A DNA stretch of 64,000 nt, taken from contig NZ_JAJTTF010000001.1 in the NCBI RefSeq assembly GCF_021341785.1, positions 1-64,000 of the forward strand. The letters are read 5' to 3'. How positions within the stretch are numbered: position 1 is the first letter of the stretch; every line of letters begins with the position of its first letter. Below, one piece after another: positions 54,977 through 62,317 of this stretch. The notes beneath the pieces were generated by a model. It ran no database searches. It was not told the DNA's origin and was given only the letters and a program-made list of their open reading frames with translations. This DNA is from Microbacterium sp. Au-Mic1 (lineage in GTDB: Bacteria; Actinomycetota; Actinomycetes; Actinomycetales; Microbacteriaceae). Made by a program: the position numbers and the translations under genes.

Positions 54977-56547
54977 CAGTGATACCTCCCCTCGGCCCAC
55001 CACTGCGCGCCACCGGCTCCGCCGGCGTCGGCAACATGGAGCACCAGCCAGGCCCGATCCTGCTCGTCGACGAGCTGCAGGCGCTCGCCGCGGAACGAGC
55101 CCGCCGGATCCCCGCGCCGGTCCCGCACCGGCCAGGGGCCCGCCCAGGACAGCACCGCGCACTCATCCACGGCGGCAGGCTCGGCGGTGAGCAGCCCGCG
55201 GCCGTCGATGTCGATCGGGCTGCCGTCGGCTGCGGTCACTGTGATCGGCCGTGGCGGGGCGAACACCTCGGCCGGCAGCGGATCCGGCAGCTGCCCCGGC
55301 CAGGGCTGATCCGCAGGGCGGGCCGGCACGACCCGCTCGCCCCAGGGCGTCAGCTGCTGCCGGTCGGAGACGAGGCGCCCGCCGGCCACGACGGCGGTGA
55401 CCACGCCCTCGTGCCCGAGCAGGGTCTGCACGCGGGAGACGGCGTGGTGCAGCCGCTCATCGGTACCGGATCCGAACAGGCCGGGCTGGTGGTGCGCGGC
55501 GTCGTCGACGGCGATGGGGGCGATCCGCACCCGGACGATGCCGCGGAACCGGTGCGCCTCGTCGTCGTCGCCCGCGGCGGCGGTCTCGGCGGCCAGCGAC
55601 TCCAGCTGCCAGCGCACCCGGTCGACCAGGTCGGAGGCCTCGAAGCAGGTGGGGTGCAGCCAGGTGCGCGACGTCACCTGCTCGTCGTCGTCCGTGAGAT
55701 CGATGCGCACCTCGGTGCACACCAGCGAGGCCTTCGCGAGGGCGAGGATGACGGCGTCGGCACTCTGCCGGACGGCGAATGCGATCTGATCGGACTGTCC
55801 CAGGGGTGACTCGAACTCGACCTCCGCCACCAGCTCCGGGTCCGGTGGGCGCGGCACGACGGGGCGGGAGTCCGCGCCCGCGGCCAAGGCGTGCAGGCGC
55901 GCGCCGTGCTCGCCGAACCGCGCCCGCAGCCGTTCCGCGCCGAGGGCGGTGAGCTCGCCGAGGGTGCGCACGCCGAGGCGGAGCAGCAGCGCCGTCACCT
56001 CCGGATCCTGCAGGGCCTGCACGGGCAGCGGAGCGAGGAAGGCGGCGGAGGCTCCCGCCCCGACCACGAGCACCGGATCCGCGCCGCGCGCCGCGAGCTC
56101 GGCGGTGAACGGCCCGTCCGCGATCCCGATCCGCACCTCGGGGTGTCCCTCGTCCGTGAGTCGGACGTGCAGAGCGCGCGCCGCCTCGTCCTCCCCGCCG
56201 TGGAAGCGTGCGACACCGCGGGCGCGGAGCAGGGCGAGCCCCGGCCGGAGCAGCTGCGCCCCGGGCGCCTGCTCCTCGATCAGACGCAGGACGGGCAGGA
56301 ACGCCCGTTCGTCCCTGGCCGGATCCGCGGGCAGGATGCGCAGGTTCGGCAGCAGCCCCTGCGCCTCCCTGCGGCGCTGCCCGACCCGCACGCCCTGTGC
56401 GCGTGCGGCCGCGCTGCAGGCGACGACCCTGTTCGCATGCAGGATCGCCGCGGGCTCACCCGCCTCGGCGCCCAGGGCCGCGCGCAGCGGCCAGTCCGGG
56501 AACCACAGCACGATCACCCGGACCGGCTCCCGCACCGCGGGGCTCAT
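54976..56547 (-). CDS. imuB: ImuB, catalytically inactive Y-family polymerase homologue
   Basis: 523 residues from ATG 56547, overlapping imuA by 4 bases. The Y-family fold starts VRVIVLWFPDWPLRAALG, where active polymerases have an Asp-x-Asp motif, and no SxDE motif follows, so it lacks the catalytic acids, as ImuB proteins do. The palm/fingers (RVVACSAAARAQGVRVGQRR) and little-finger regions are present, with a long C-terminal domain. ImuB is the hub binding DnaE2, ImuA' and the beta clamp. Confidence 0.92.
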   Translation of the reverse strand: MSPAVREPVRVIVLWFPDWPLRAALGAEAGEPAAILHANRVVACSAAARAQGVRVGQRRREAQGLLPNLRILPADPARDERAFLPVLRLIEEQAPGAQLLRPGLALLRARGVARFHGGEDEAARALHVRLTDEGHPEVRIGIADGPFTAELAARGADPVLVVGAGASAAFLAPLPVQALQDPEVTALLLRLGVRTLGELTALGAERLRARFGEHGARLHALAAGADSRPVVPRPPDPELVAEVEFESPLGQSDQIAFAVRQSADAVILALAKASLVCTEVRIDLTDDDEQVTSRTWLHPTCFEASDLVDRVRWQLESLAAETAAAGDDDEAHRFRGIVRVRIAPIAVDDAAHHQPGLFGSGTDERLHHAVSRVQTLLGHEGVVTAVVAGGRLVSDRQQLTPWGERVVPARPADQPWPGQLPDPLPAEVFAPPRPITVTAADGSPIDIDGRGLLTAEPAAVDECAVLSWAGPWPVRDRRGDPAGSFRGERLQLVDEQDRAWLVLHVADAGGAGGAQWWAEGRYH

Positions 56548-57320
56548 CCCGCCACCGCCAGGAGCGCGGGCGCATCGACGAGCGGACGCGGGGCGACGTG
56601 CATGGGGGGGAGCGGGATGAGGCGGGGCGCCGCGGGGGCGACGGCCTCGACCATGCCGTTGATGCCGGGAAGTCGCACGCGCACGCTCTGCGGCGCGGGG
56701 GAGCGCCGGGTGCGCGCGGTGACCGTCACCTCGCACTCCTCCAGCGCACCCCAGCCGGATCCCAGCCCTCGCCAGTGCGGATCGTGCACCTGAAGGGATC
56801 CCTCGCTCTGCGGCCAGGTGGCGGAGGCGCCCGACGTCCCAGAGACGACCAGCAGCGTGCAGCCGCGATCGCGGAGCCGGGCGCTCAGCCGGCTCAGCTC
56901 CGCGTCCCGCACTGCGGAGGAGGGGCGGATCGCGATGAGCGGGATCACCTCGCTCAGCGCCGAGACGACGGAGAGCCAGCGCGACCCCGGGGCGGGGACG
57001 AGGAGGAGACGGTCCAGATCCACGCCGTGCCCGGCCAGCGCTTCCACGCCCAGAGTGGGCATGCCGACGGCGGCGCACCACGCGCCGGTGCGCGAGGCCC
57101 CGGCGAGGAGCGCCCCGATGAGCCCGGGGGAGGGGGAGAGCGTATACGTCGTGCCGACCTGCAGACCGCCTTCGGGAAGGATCGCCTCGAGGGGAGGGGG
57201 GACCGGGATCAGCGGCAGGTCGCTGCGCCGGCGCTGCATGCGGGTGATCTCGCGGCGCAGCCGCAGCACATCCTCGGCGCGGGTGTCGGCGTCGGGGGCG
57301 ATCATGGAAGCGAGCGTCAT
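56544..57320 (-). CDS. imuA: ImuA-like (RecA/SulA-related) mutasome protein
   Basis: 258 residues from ATG 57320; the nearest longer reading has no ribosome site. The region VLRLRREITRMQRRRSDLPL leads into LPEGGLQVGTTYTLSPSPGL, a degenerate RecA-like Walker A without the canonical GKT/S. It then has MPTLGVEALAGHGVDLDRLL and LLLVPAPGSRW. It is the first gene of the imu operon, and by position and fold it is the ImuA' partner that binds ImuB and RecA. Confidence 0.85.
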   Translation of the reverse strand: MTLASMIAPDADTRAEDVLRLRREITRMQRRRSDLPLIPVPPPLEAILPEGGLQVGTTYTLSPSPGLIGALLAGASRTGAWCAAVGMPTLGVEALAGHGVDLDRLLLVPAPGSRWLSVVSALSEVIPLIAIRPSSAVRDAELSRLSARLRDRGCTLLVVSGTSGASATWPQSEGSLQVHDPHWRGLGSGWGALEECEVTVTARTRRSPAPQSVRVRLPGINGMVEAVAPAAPRLIPLPPMHVAPRPLVDAPALLAVAG

Positions 57321-57336
57321 CCCATGAACTCCATTC

Positions 57337-57352
57337 TCGAAGATCTCTTCTA
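57337..57352 (-). promoter_or_regulatory. Degenerate LexA-like box upstream of the imu operon
   Basis: The palindrome TCGAAGATCTCTTCTA (read on the plus strand) fits TCGAACNNNNGTTCGA at 9 of 12 positions, with C6 and G11 swapped in a symmetric way. It lies 17 bases before ATG 57320. GAGAAT next to it (57333-57338, minus strand) is a possible -10. The rest of the 57321-57466 gap shows no better SOS box. Confidence 0.35.
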
Positions 57353-57466
57353 ATACTGCAACAGCAGAGACGACGATAACTCGTACATCCGACATGGATG
57401 CCGAGAAGAACGGGAGAGGGGTCGAGCACGGACCGCCCGCCGGTCGGCAGACGGCGATCCGCATCC

Positions 57467-57916
57467 TCAGACGACGGGGCGGGCCTCCTGGCGCACGTCC
57501 TCGTGCAGGTGCGCGATGCGCAGCGCGCCGTCCTGTCGGCGCTGCAGCACGGCGGTGTTGCGGGACAGCTCGGGGGAGATCGCGGCGCCGTGAGAATCCG
57601 TCCCGTCCACACGCAGCCACCAGGTCGCGATGAGGATGTCGCCGACCTCGCGCACACGGAGATCCTCGACGGTCAGGGAGTTCTCCGTCCAGGCCCACGG
57701 CGGCGGAGCAGCCGGCGCGGAGGCGCGGGCCCGGCGAAGGGCGGCGAGCTCCTCGAGTCCCGTCACCAGGGCGTCGGCGGCGGAGTCGAAGATCGTCACG
57801 TCCTCCGCGAGGCGGTCGTCGATCGCGGTGGAGTCGCCGCGCAGATAGTCGTCGTACATCCCCGTCAGCAGGCGATGAACGTCCTCGAGGGGCAGGGAGC
57901 GGGCGGTCGGGTCCAT
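57467..57916 (-). CDS. NTF2/SnoaL-like protein
   Basis: 149 residues. The alpha+beta cone fold is suggested by LEDVHRLLTGMYDDYLRGDS, IDDRLAEDVTIFDSA and IATWWLRVDG with Trp-rich strands, ending RIAHLHEDVRQEA. Members bind small ligands or act as isomerases or as DUF4440/SnoaL-type enzymes; no function can be assigned. The gene is divergent from the DUF2231-Rieske gene. Confidence 0.8.
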   Translation of the reverse strand: MDPTARSLPLEDVHRLLTGMYDDYLRGDSTAIDDRLAEDVTIFDSAADALVTGLEELAALRRARASAPAAPPPWAWTENSLTVEDLRVREVGDILIATWWLRVDGTDSHGAAISPELSRNTAVLQRRQDGALRIAHLHEDVRQEARPVV

Positions 57917-57923
57917 CGCGGCG

Positions 57924-57929
57924 AGGCTA
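57924..57929 (-). promoter_or_regulatory. -10 hexamer TAGCCT of the NTF2-like gene
   Basis: TAGCCT on the minus strand ends 7 bases before ATG 57916, consistent with a leaderless mRNA. Confidence 0.45.
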
Positions 57930-58027
57930 TCAGCTTGCGCAGCACCCGCTGCCCGTCCAGCCGTTGACCCCTGCCGACCGCGGGGGTAGACAGGAGGTTC
58001 CCACGGAACGGTGCGGAGGAGCGATCC

Positions 58028-58882
58028 ATGCGAGTGACAGCGGCGATGCAGTCCCTGATCCGGACGATCGGGAGGAGCAGGGGACTCGATCCCGCGGCGG
58101 AGAAGCTGAGCGGCTGGGTCGACGCCGCCACCCGCCCCACGCCCGTGAAGAACGCGCTGTCCGGTTCCTGGCTGGGTCACCAGGTGCATCCCATGCTCTC
58201 GGATCTGCCGATCGGGGCGTGGGGCGCGGCCACGGTGCTCGATCTCACCGGGGCGGATCCGGCCGCATCGCGGCGCCTCGTCGGCCTCGGCATCCTCGCC
58301 TCCGCGCCGACCGCGGCGGCGGGCGCCTCCGACTGGTCGGCCCTGTACGGTCCCGCCAAACGGGTCGGCCTGATCCACGCCGCCGCGAACGCGACCGCGT
58401 CCGTGCTGCAGATCACCTCCTGGCTCGTGCGCCGGCGCGGGCACCACGGCGCCGGCGCCGCGCTCAGCCTGCTCGGGCTGAGCCTCACCCTGGGATCGTC
58501 GTATCTCGGCGGGCACCTCTCCTTCGTCCGCGGCACCGGCGTGAACCACACGGCGTTCCAGGGCTCGGTGCGGCGCTGGACGGACGTCGGCGCGGACGCC
58601 GACCTCGCCGAGGGGACGCGATCGCGGGTGCTCGTGGGTGACGTCCCCGTGCTGCTCATCCGCGTCAACAGCGAACTGCGCGCGATCTCCGCCGTCTGCA
58701 GCCACGCCGGCGGCCCCCTCGACGAGGGGAGGCTCGGCGCGGACGGCTGCGTCACCTGTCCCTGGCACGGCAGCAGGTTCCGCATCGAGGACGGGTCCGT
58801 GCAGCGAGGTCCGGCGAGCGTGCCGCAACCGCGCTGGGAGGCGAAGGTCGAGGACGGCCGGATCCTGCTCCGATCCGCCTGA
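58028..58882 (+). CDS. DUF2231 membrane domain fused to a Rieske [2Fe-2S] domain
   Basis: 284 residues with CGGAGGAGCG before ATG 58028. Residues about 40-175 are a DUF2231-type membrane region: LGHQVHPMLSDLPIGAWGAA with its conserved His/Pro, and four hydrophobic segments. Residues about 190-284 are a Rieske domain: CSHAGGPLDEG (Cys-x-His) and CPWHGSRFRIEDG (Cys-x-x-His). It is a membrane-tethered electron carrier, partner unknown. No oxygenase gene is adjacent. Confidence 0.9.
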   Translation: MRVTAAMQSLIRTIGRSRGLDPAAEKLSGWVDAATRPTPVKNALSGSWLGHQVHPMLSDLPIGAWGAATVLDLTGADPAASRRLVGLGILASAPTAAAGASDWSALYGPAKRVGLIHAAANATASVLQITSWLVRRRGHHGAGAALSLLGLSLTLGSSYLGGHLSFVRGTGVNHTAFQGSVRRWTDVGADADLAEGTRSRVLVGDVPVLLIRVNSELRAISAVCSHAGGPLDEGRLGADGCVTCPWHGSRFRIEDGSVQRGPASVPQPRWEAKVEDGRILLRSA

Positions 58883-58949
58883 GAGGCGACGTCGGGCGGT
58901 CCTCCGACGGGTTGTCCACAGGCTCGTCACGCCGCTCGGGCCGATCCTC

Positions 58950-58955
58950 TACCGT
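58950..58955 (+). promoter_or_regulatory. -10 hexamer TACCGT of the prepilin peptidase gene
   Basis: TACCGT ends exactly 6 bases before ATG 58962. A GGAG in the interval is too close to the ATG to be a standard ribosome site. Confidence 0.45.
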
Positions 58956-58961
58956 CGGAGC

Positions 58962-59432
58962 ATGGATCCTGCTGCGGTGATCGTCGTGCTGGCGCACCTC
59001 GCGCTGCTCGGGATCGGGGCCCGGCTGATCGCCGTCGACATCGCGACGCACCGGCTCCCCGACCGGATCGTGCTGCCGACGCTGGCGGGCGCTCTCCTGC
59101 TCGCGCTCGCCGACGCCGTGCTCGCGGGCGGGGGTGCGCGGCTCCTCGGAGCGCTGTGGGGGATGCTGATCCTCGGCGGCTTCTACGCCCTGCTGCGGGC
59201 GCTGAGTCGCGAGGGCATGGGCGGCGGCGATGTGAAGCTCGCGGCCCTCATCGGCTTGGTCCTGGGATGGCACGGATGGCAGGCGCTCGTGGTCGGCGCC
59301 GCTGCGGCGTTCGTGCTGGGCGCCGTGCATGCGCTCGGACTCATCGTGCTGCGCCGTGCGACCGGTTCGACGCACATCGCGTTCGGGCCGTGGATGATCA
59401 TGGGCGGCGCCCTCGGCGTGGCAGTGGTGTGA
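58962..59432 (+). CDS. Prepilin peptidase, TadV/CpaA-like (A24)
   Basis: 156 residues, the short form without a methylase domain. Five or six membrane segments. The catalytic aspartates are in VDIATHRLPD and the GxGD-type motif GMGGGDVKLAALIGL. It cleaves type IV or Tad pilin leaders at the membrane. No pilin or secretion genes lie in the window, so its partners must be elsewhere. Confidence 0.9.
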   Translation: MDPAAVIVVLAHLALLGIGARLIAVDIATHRLPDRIVLPTLAGALLLALADAVLAGGGARLLGALWGMLILGGFYALLRALSREGMGGGDVKLAALIGLVLGWHGWQALVVGAAAAFVLGAVHALGLIVLRRATGSTHIAFGPWMIMGGALGVAVV

Positions 59433-59491
59433 GGACCCGGTGCCGGCGGGCGCGAAGAACGAGGAACGCGTCCCGCGGGTGGCCGGGGGAT

Positions 59492-59497
59492 TAGGGT
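59492..59497 (+). promoter_or_regulatory. -10 hexamer TAGGGT of the small-protein/CYTH operon
   Basis: TAGGGT ends exactly 6 bases before ATG 59504. No ribosome site is seen, so a leaderless mRNA is predicted. Confidence 0.5.
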
Positions 59498-59503
59498 GAG
59501 CAC

Positions 59504-59716
59504 ATGGCACTCGCACGGCTTCACGGCGGCCCGCTGGACGGGCAGATCATCCCCCTCGGGTCGGCGGACGACGAGATCGCCGTCCCCTACAGCGAGACGC
59601 TGCTCGTCTACAACAAGCGCGGCGAACCCACGCACACGGGGGAGCACGACGGGCCCACCGAGTACGCGTACTGGTACCAGGGGTCCCAGGACGATCTCAA
59701 TCCCGCGGATGTCTGA
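59504..59716 (+). CDS. Conserved-looking 70-residue small protein
   Basis: 70 residues: ARLHGGPLDGQIIPLGSADD, then VPYSETLLVYNKRGEPTHTG, ending EYAYWYQGSQDDLNPADV. Short beta-strand pattern, acidic, no membrane segment. The GGPLDG start and a late YxW-type aromatic cluster look like a conserved actinobacterial small-protein family, which I cannot name. The stop overlaps the CYTH start by 8 bases, so the two are translationally linked. Confidence 0.7.
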   Translation: MALARLHGGPLDGQIIPLGSADDEIAVPYSETLLVYNKRGEPTHTGEHDGPTEYAYWYQGSQDDLNPADV

Positions 59717-60323
59717 GCCGTCCCGCACCGTCGAGGTCGAGCGCAAGTACGACGTCGACGGCAGCACGCCGCTGCCGTCGTGGGATGCGGTCCCCGGCGT
59801 GGACTCGGTGACGGAGGGTGAGGCCCGAGCGCTGGACGCCCGCTACTTCGACACGGCCGCGGGCGATCTCGCCCGTGCGGGCGTGGCGCTGCGGCGTCGC
59901 ACCGGAGGACCGGACGAGGGATGGCACGTGAAAGGCCCTCGCAGCGGCGACGGTCGCGTCGAGCTGGGCTGGCCGCTCGGCGAGGACGAGGAGATGCCGT
60001 CGGCCGTCGCGGAGATCGTCGCCCAGTGGACGTCGCACCCCGTCCTCCCGCTCGCGCGCATCGAGAACGCCCGCACTGCCTACCTGCTCATCGGTCCCGG
60101 TGGCGTGGTGGCCGAGTTCGTGGACGATCGCGTCCGCGGCACGGACCTGCGTCACGGCGGCCAGCGGGAATGGCGCGAGTGGGAGATGGAGCTGGGCCCT
60201 GCGGCCCCGGCGGACGAGGCGGGGCGGGTGGCCTTCTTCCACGCGGTGGAGCAGGCGGTCATCGCCGCGGGCGGCCGGAAGTCCCCCTCCGGATCCAAGC
60301 TCGGTCGCGCGCTCGGGTTCTGA
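59709..60323 (+). CDS. CYTH-domain protein (triphosphate tunnel metalloenzyme)
   Basis: 204 residues from ATG 59709. N-terminal signature VEVERKYDV (ExExK) at residues about 8-14. Alternating basic and acidic strands follow, with VALRRRTGG, WHVKGPR and WREWEMELG, which line the CYTH tunnel. Members hydrolyse inorganic or nucleoside triphosphates. No CHAD domain is fused. The partner small protein precedes it in the operon. Confidence 0.9.
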   Translation: MSEPSRTVEVERKYDVDGSTPLPSWDAVPGVDSVTEGEARALDARYFDTAAGDLARAGVALRRRTGGPDEGWHVKGPRSGDGRVELGWPLGEDEEMPSAVAEIVAQWTSHPVLPLARIENARTAYLLIGPGGVVAEFVDDRVRGTDLRHGGQREWREWEMELGPAAPADEAGRVAFFHAVEQAVIAAGGRKSPSGSKLGRALGF

Positions 60324-60346
60324 ACGGAACATCTCGCAGGCCTCTG

Positions 60347-60364
60347 GGCTCCGCTGGGGGAGCC
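60347..60364 (+). terminator. Weak hairpin after the CYTH gene
   Basis: GGCTCC (60347-60352) pairs with GGAGCC (60359-60364) over a 6-base loop, 23 bases after the CYTH stop. No T-run. The 127-base gap to the polyketide synthase gene holds no other clear element; a good -10 for that gene is not seen. Confidence 0.3.
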
Positions 60365-60450
60365 GGCCGCCGTCATCCGGCGATGTCGCAGAGGGGACGG
60401 GAATCCGCAAGCCCCTTCCCGCCACGCGGACGGGATGCTTGAGTGTCACC

Positions 60451-61605
60451 ATGAGCAGCCCGGCGGTGCTGAGGTCCCTGCAGACGGTGGTGCCGGACAC
60501 GGTCCTGCATCAGAGCGAAGTGCGCGACGTCTTCGCGGCGCAGCCGGACCTGAGCCGGCTCGCCCGCCGTATCGTCACCGCCTCCTTCGACGGATCCGGC
60601 ATCGACACCCGCCGCACCGTGCTCGACGAGCTGACGCTCGCGGCGACCGATGCGGAGCCGGTGTTCTTCGATCACGCGACGGGGGAACTGCTGTCCCCGG
60701 CCACCGGCGTCCGCAACGATGTCTACGTCCGCGAGGCCGGGCGGCTGTTCGTCGCCGCGGCCCGGGCCGCTCTCGACGCCGACCCCGAGGTCGGGCCCGC
60801 AGACATCACCCATGTCGTCACGGTCTCCTGCACGGGGTTCCACGCCCCGGGACCGGAGTACGGGATCGTGCGCGCGCTGGGCCTCTCCGACTCCGTGCAG
60901 CGCTATCACCTCGGCTTCATGGGCTGCTACGCCTCGATGCCGGCGCTGCGCGCGGCGAGCCAGTTCTGCGCCGCGGATCCGGACGCCGTGGTGCTGGTGG
61001 TCAGCGTCGAGCTGTGCACCCTACATCTGCGCTCGTCCGAGGATCCGGACGTGATCGTCGCCTCCTCCCTTTTCGCCGACGGAGCGGCGGCCGGCATCGT
61101 CACCGCCCGCCCGTCCGCCGGCCCCGGGCTGCGCCTCGACCGGTTCCACACCGCGATCGCCCCGCAGGGGGAGAAGGACATGGCGTGGACCATCGGGGAC
61201 CACGGCTTCGAGATGACCCTGTCCACCGCCGTGCCGCAGATCATCGGCGAGACGATCGTCGATGCGCTGCACCCGCTGTACGCGGGGGAGCTGGAGGCGC
61301 CCTTCGAGGACGGCAGGATCGGCGAGGAGATCCGGCACTGGGCGATCCATCCCGGCGGACGCAGCATCCTGGACCGCGTCCAGGACCGCCTCGGCCTCAG
61401 TGACCTGCAGCTGCACCCCGCCAGGGAGACGCTGCGGACGCACGGCAACATGTCCAGCGCGACGATCCTGTTCGTGCTGCAGCGGATCCTGGAGGAGGAG
61501 GGCGCGCACGACGGCGACCGTGCGTCGGCGATGGCGTTCGGGCCCGGTCTGACGGCGGAGAGCGCGCTGATGACGGTCGTCGGCGCGGAGGGCGATGGGC
61601 GCTGA
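60451..61605 (+). CDS. Type III polyketide synthase (alkylresorcinol/alkylpyrone type)
   Basis: 384 residues from ATG 60451; TTG 60439 would add four. The catalytic triad is intact: Cys127 (SCTGFHAPG), His300 (HWAIHPGGRS) and Asn333 (THGNMSSATI), with the fold of chalcone-synthase relatives. The His/Asn motifs separate it from FabH. With a methyltransferase and a flavin hydroxylase overlapping downstream, the set resembles srsABC of Streptomyces griseus, which makes phenolic lipids from long-chain acyl-CoA and malonyl-CoA. The starter chain is unknown. Confidence 0.92.
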   Translation: MSSPAVLRSLQTVVPDTVLHQSEVRDVFAAQPDLSRLARRIVTASFDGSGIDTRRTVLDELTLAATDAEPVFFDHATGELLSPATGVRNDVYVREAGRLFVAAARAALDADPEVGPADITHVVTVSCTGFHAPGPEYGIVRALGLSDSVQRYHLGFMGCYASMPALRAASQFCAADPDAVVLVVSVELCTLHLRSSEDPDVIVASSLFADGAAAGIVTARPSAGPGLRLDRFHTAIAPQGEKDMAWTIGDHGFEMTLSTAVPQIIGETIVDALHPLYAGELEAPFEDGRIGEEIRHWAIHPGGRSILDRVQDRLGLSDLQLHPARETLRTHGNMSSATILFVLQRILEEEGAHDGDRASAMAFGPGLTAESALMTVVGAEGDGR

Positions 61606-62317
61606 CCTGTCGGCACGCGCCGTCGACGTGCGCGAGCTGATGGACGACCCCGCCGCGGATGCGCAGATGCTGGCGCGCACCTACCGGCGCTTCGGCGCGG
61701 TGAACGCCGTGGTGTCCCGCCCCGGTGCGCTGTACCGGCGCGACATCCGACCGCGGGCCCGAACGGGGCGGGTGCGGATCCTGGATGTCGGCGCGGGCGG
61801 CGGGGATCTCTGCCGCGCTCTCGCGTCGCGGCTCTCCCGAGATCGGCTCGCCGTCGAGATCACGGCGCTGGATGCCGATGCGCGGGCCACGGCCTGGGCA
61901 GCCGCGCATGACGACGGCGCCGGCGTCGTCTACCGATGCGCGTTCGTCGCCGACCTGGTCCGAGCCGGCGAGACCTACGACATCGTGCTGTCCAATCACG
62001 TGCTGCACCACCTGGGGCGGATACAGCTGCAGGAGATGCTCGCCGACACCGCGCGTCTCGCCGGCAGGACCGGGCTCGTCGTGCACCGCGACATCGCGCG
62101 CAGCCGCGCCGCGTACGCGCTGTTCGCGACGGGGACGTGGCCGTTCGCCGCGAATCTGCTGGCCGGATCCTTCATCCGCGCCGATGGGCTGACCAGCATC
62201 CGGCGCTCCTACACGGCCAGGGAGCTCGCGGCCGTCGCGCCGGCGGGGTGGGTCGTGCGGCGCGGGGTCCCCGCACGACTGGAATTGCGCCGGGAGCCGG
62301 GCGATGACAGACCCTGA
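61595..62317 (+). CDS. Class I SAM-dependent methyltransferase
   Basis: 240 residues; ATG 61595 overlaps the synthase gene by 11 bases. SAM motif I RILDVGAGGGDLC (61-73), acidic loop ALDADA, and DIVLSNHVLHHLG as the post-motif III region. It likely methylates the polyketide-derived resorcinol ring or hydroxyl, like the SrsB step (inference from context). The stop overlaps the next gene by 14 bases. Confidence 0.9.
   Translation: MGADLSARAVDVRELMDDPAADAQMLARTYRRFGAVNAVVSRPGALYRRDIRPRARTGRVRILDVGAGGGDLCRALASRLSRDRLAVEITALDADARATAWAAAHDDGAGVVYRCAFVADLVRAGETYDIVLSNHVLHHLGRIQLQEMLADTARLAGRTGLVVHRDIARSRAAYALFATGTWPFAANLLAGSFIRADGLTSIRRSYTARELAAVAPAGWVVRRGVPARLELRREPGDDRP

Noticed and set aside
52166..54982. 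Plus-strand frame of about 938 codons opposite dnaE2
   Set aside because: Shadow of dnaE2; the minus strand shows PHP and polymerase active-site motifs.
60451..61605. Polyketide synthase gene as FabH-type ketoacyl synthase
   Set aside because: The His300/Asn333 motifs and the methyltransferase-hydroxylase context fit type III polyketide synthases better; there are no fab genes nearby.
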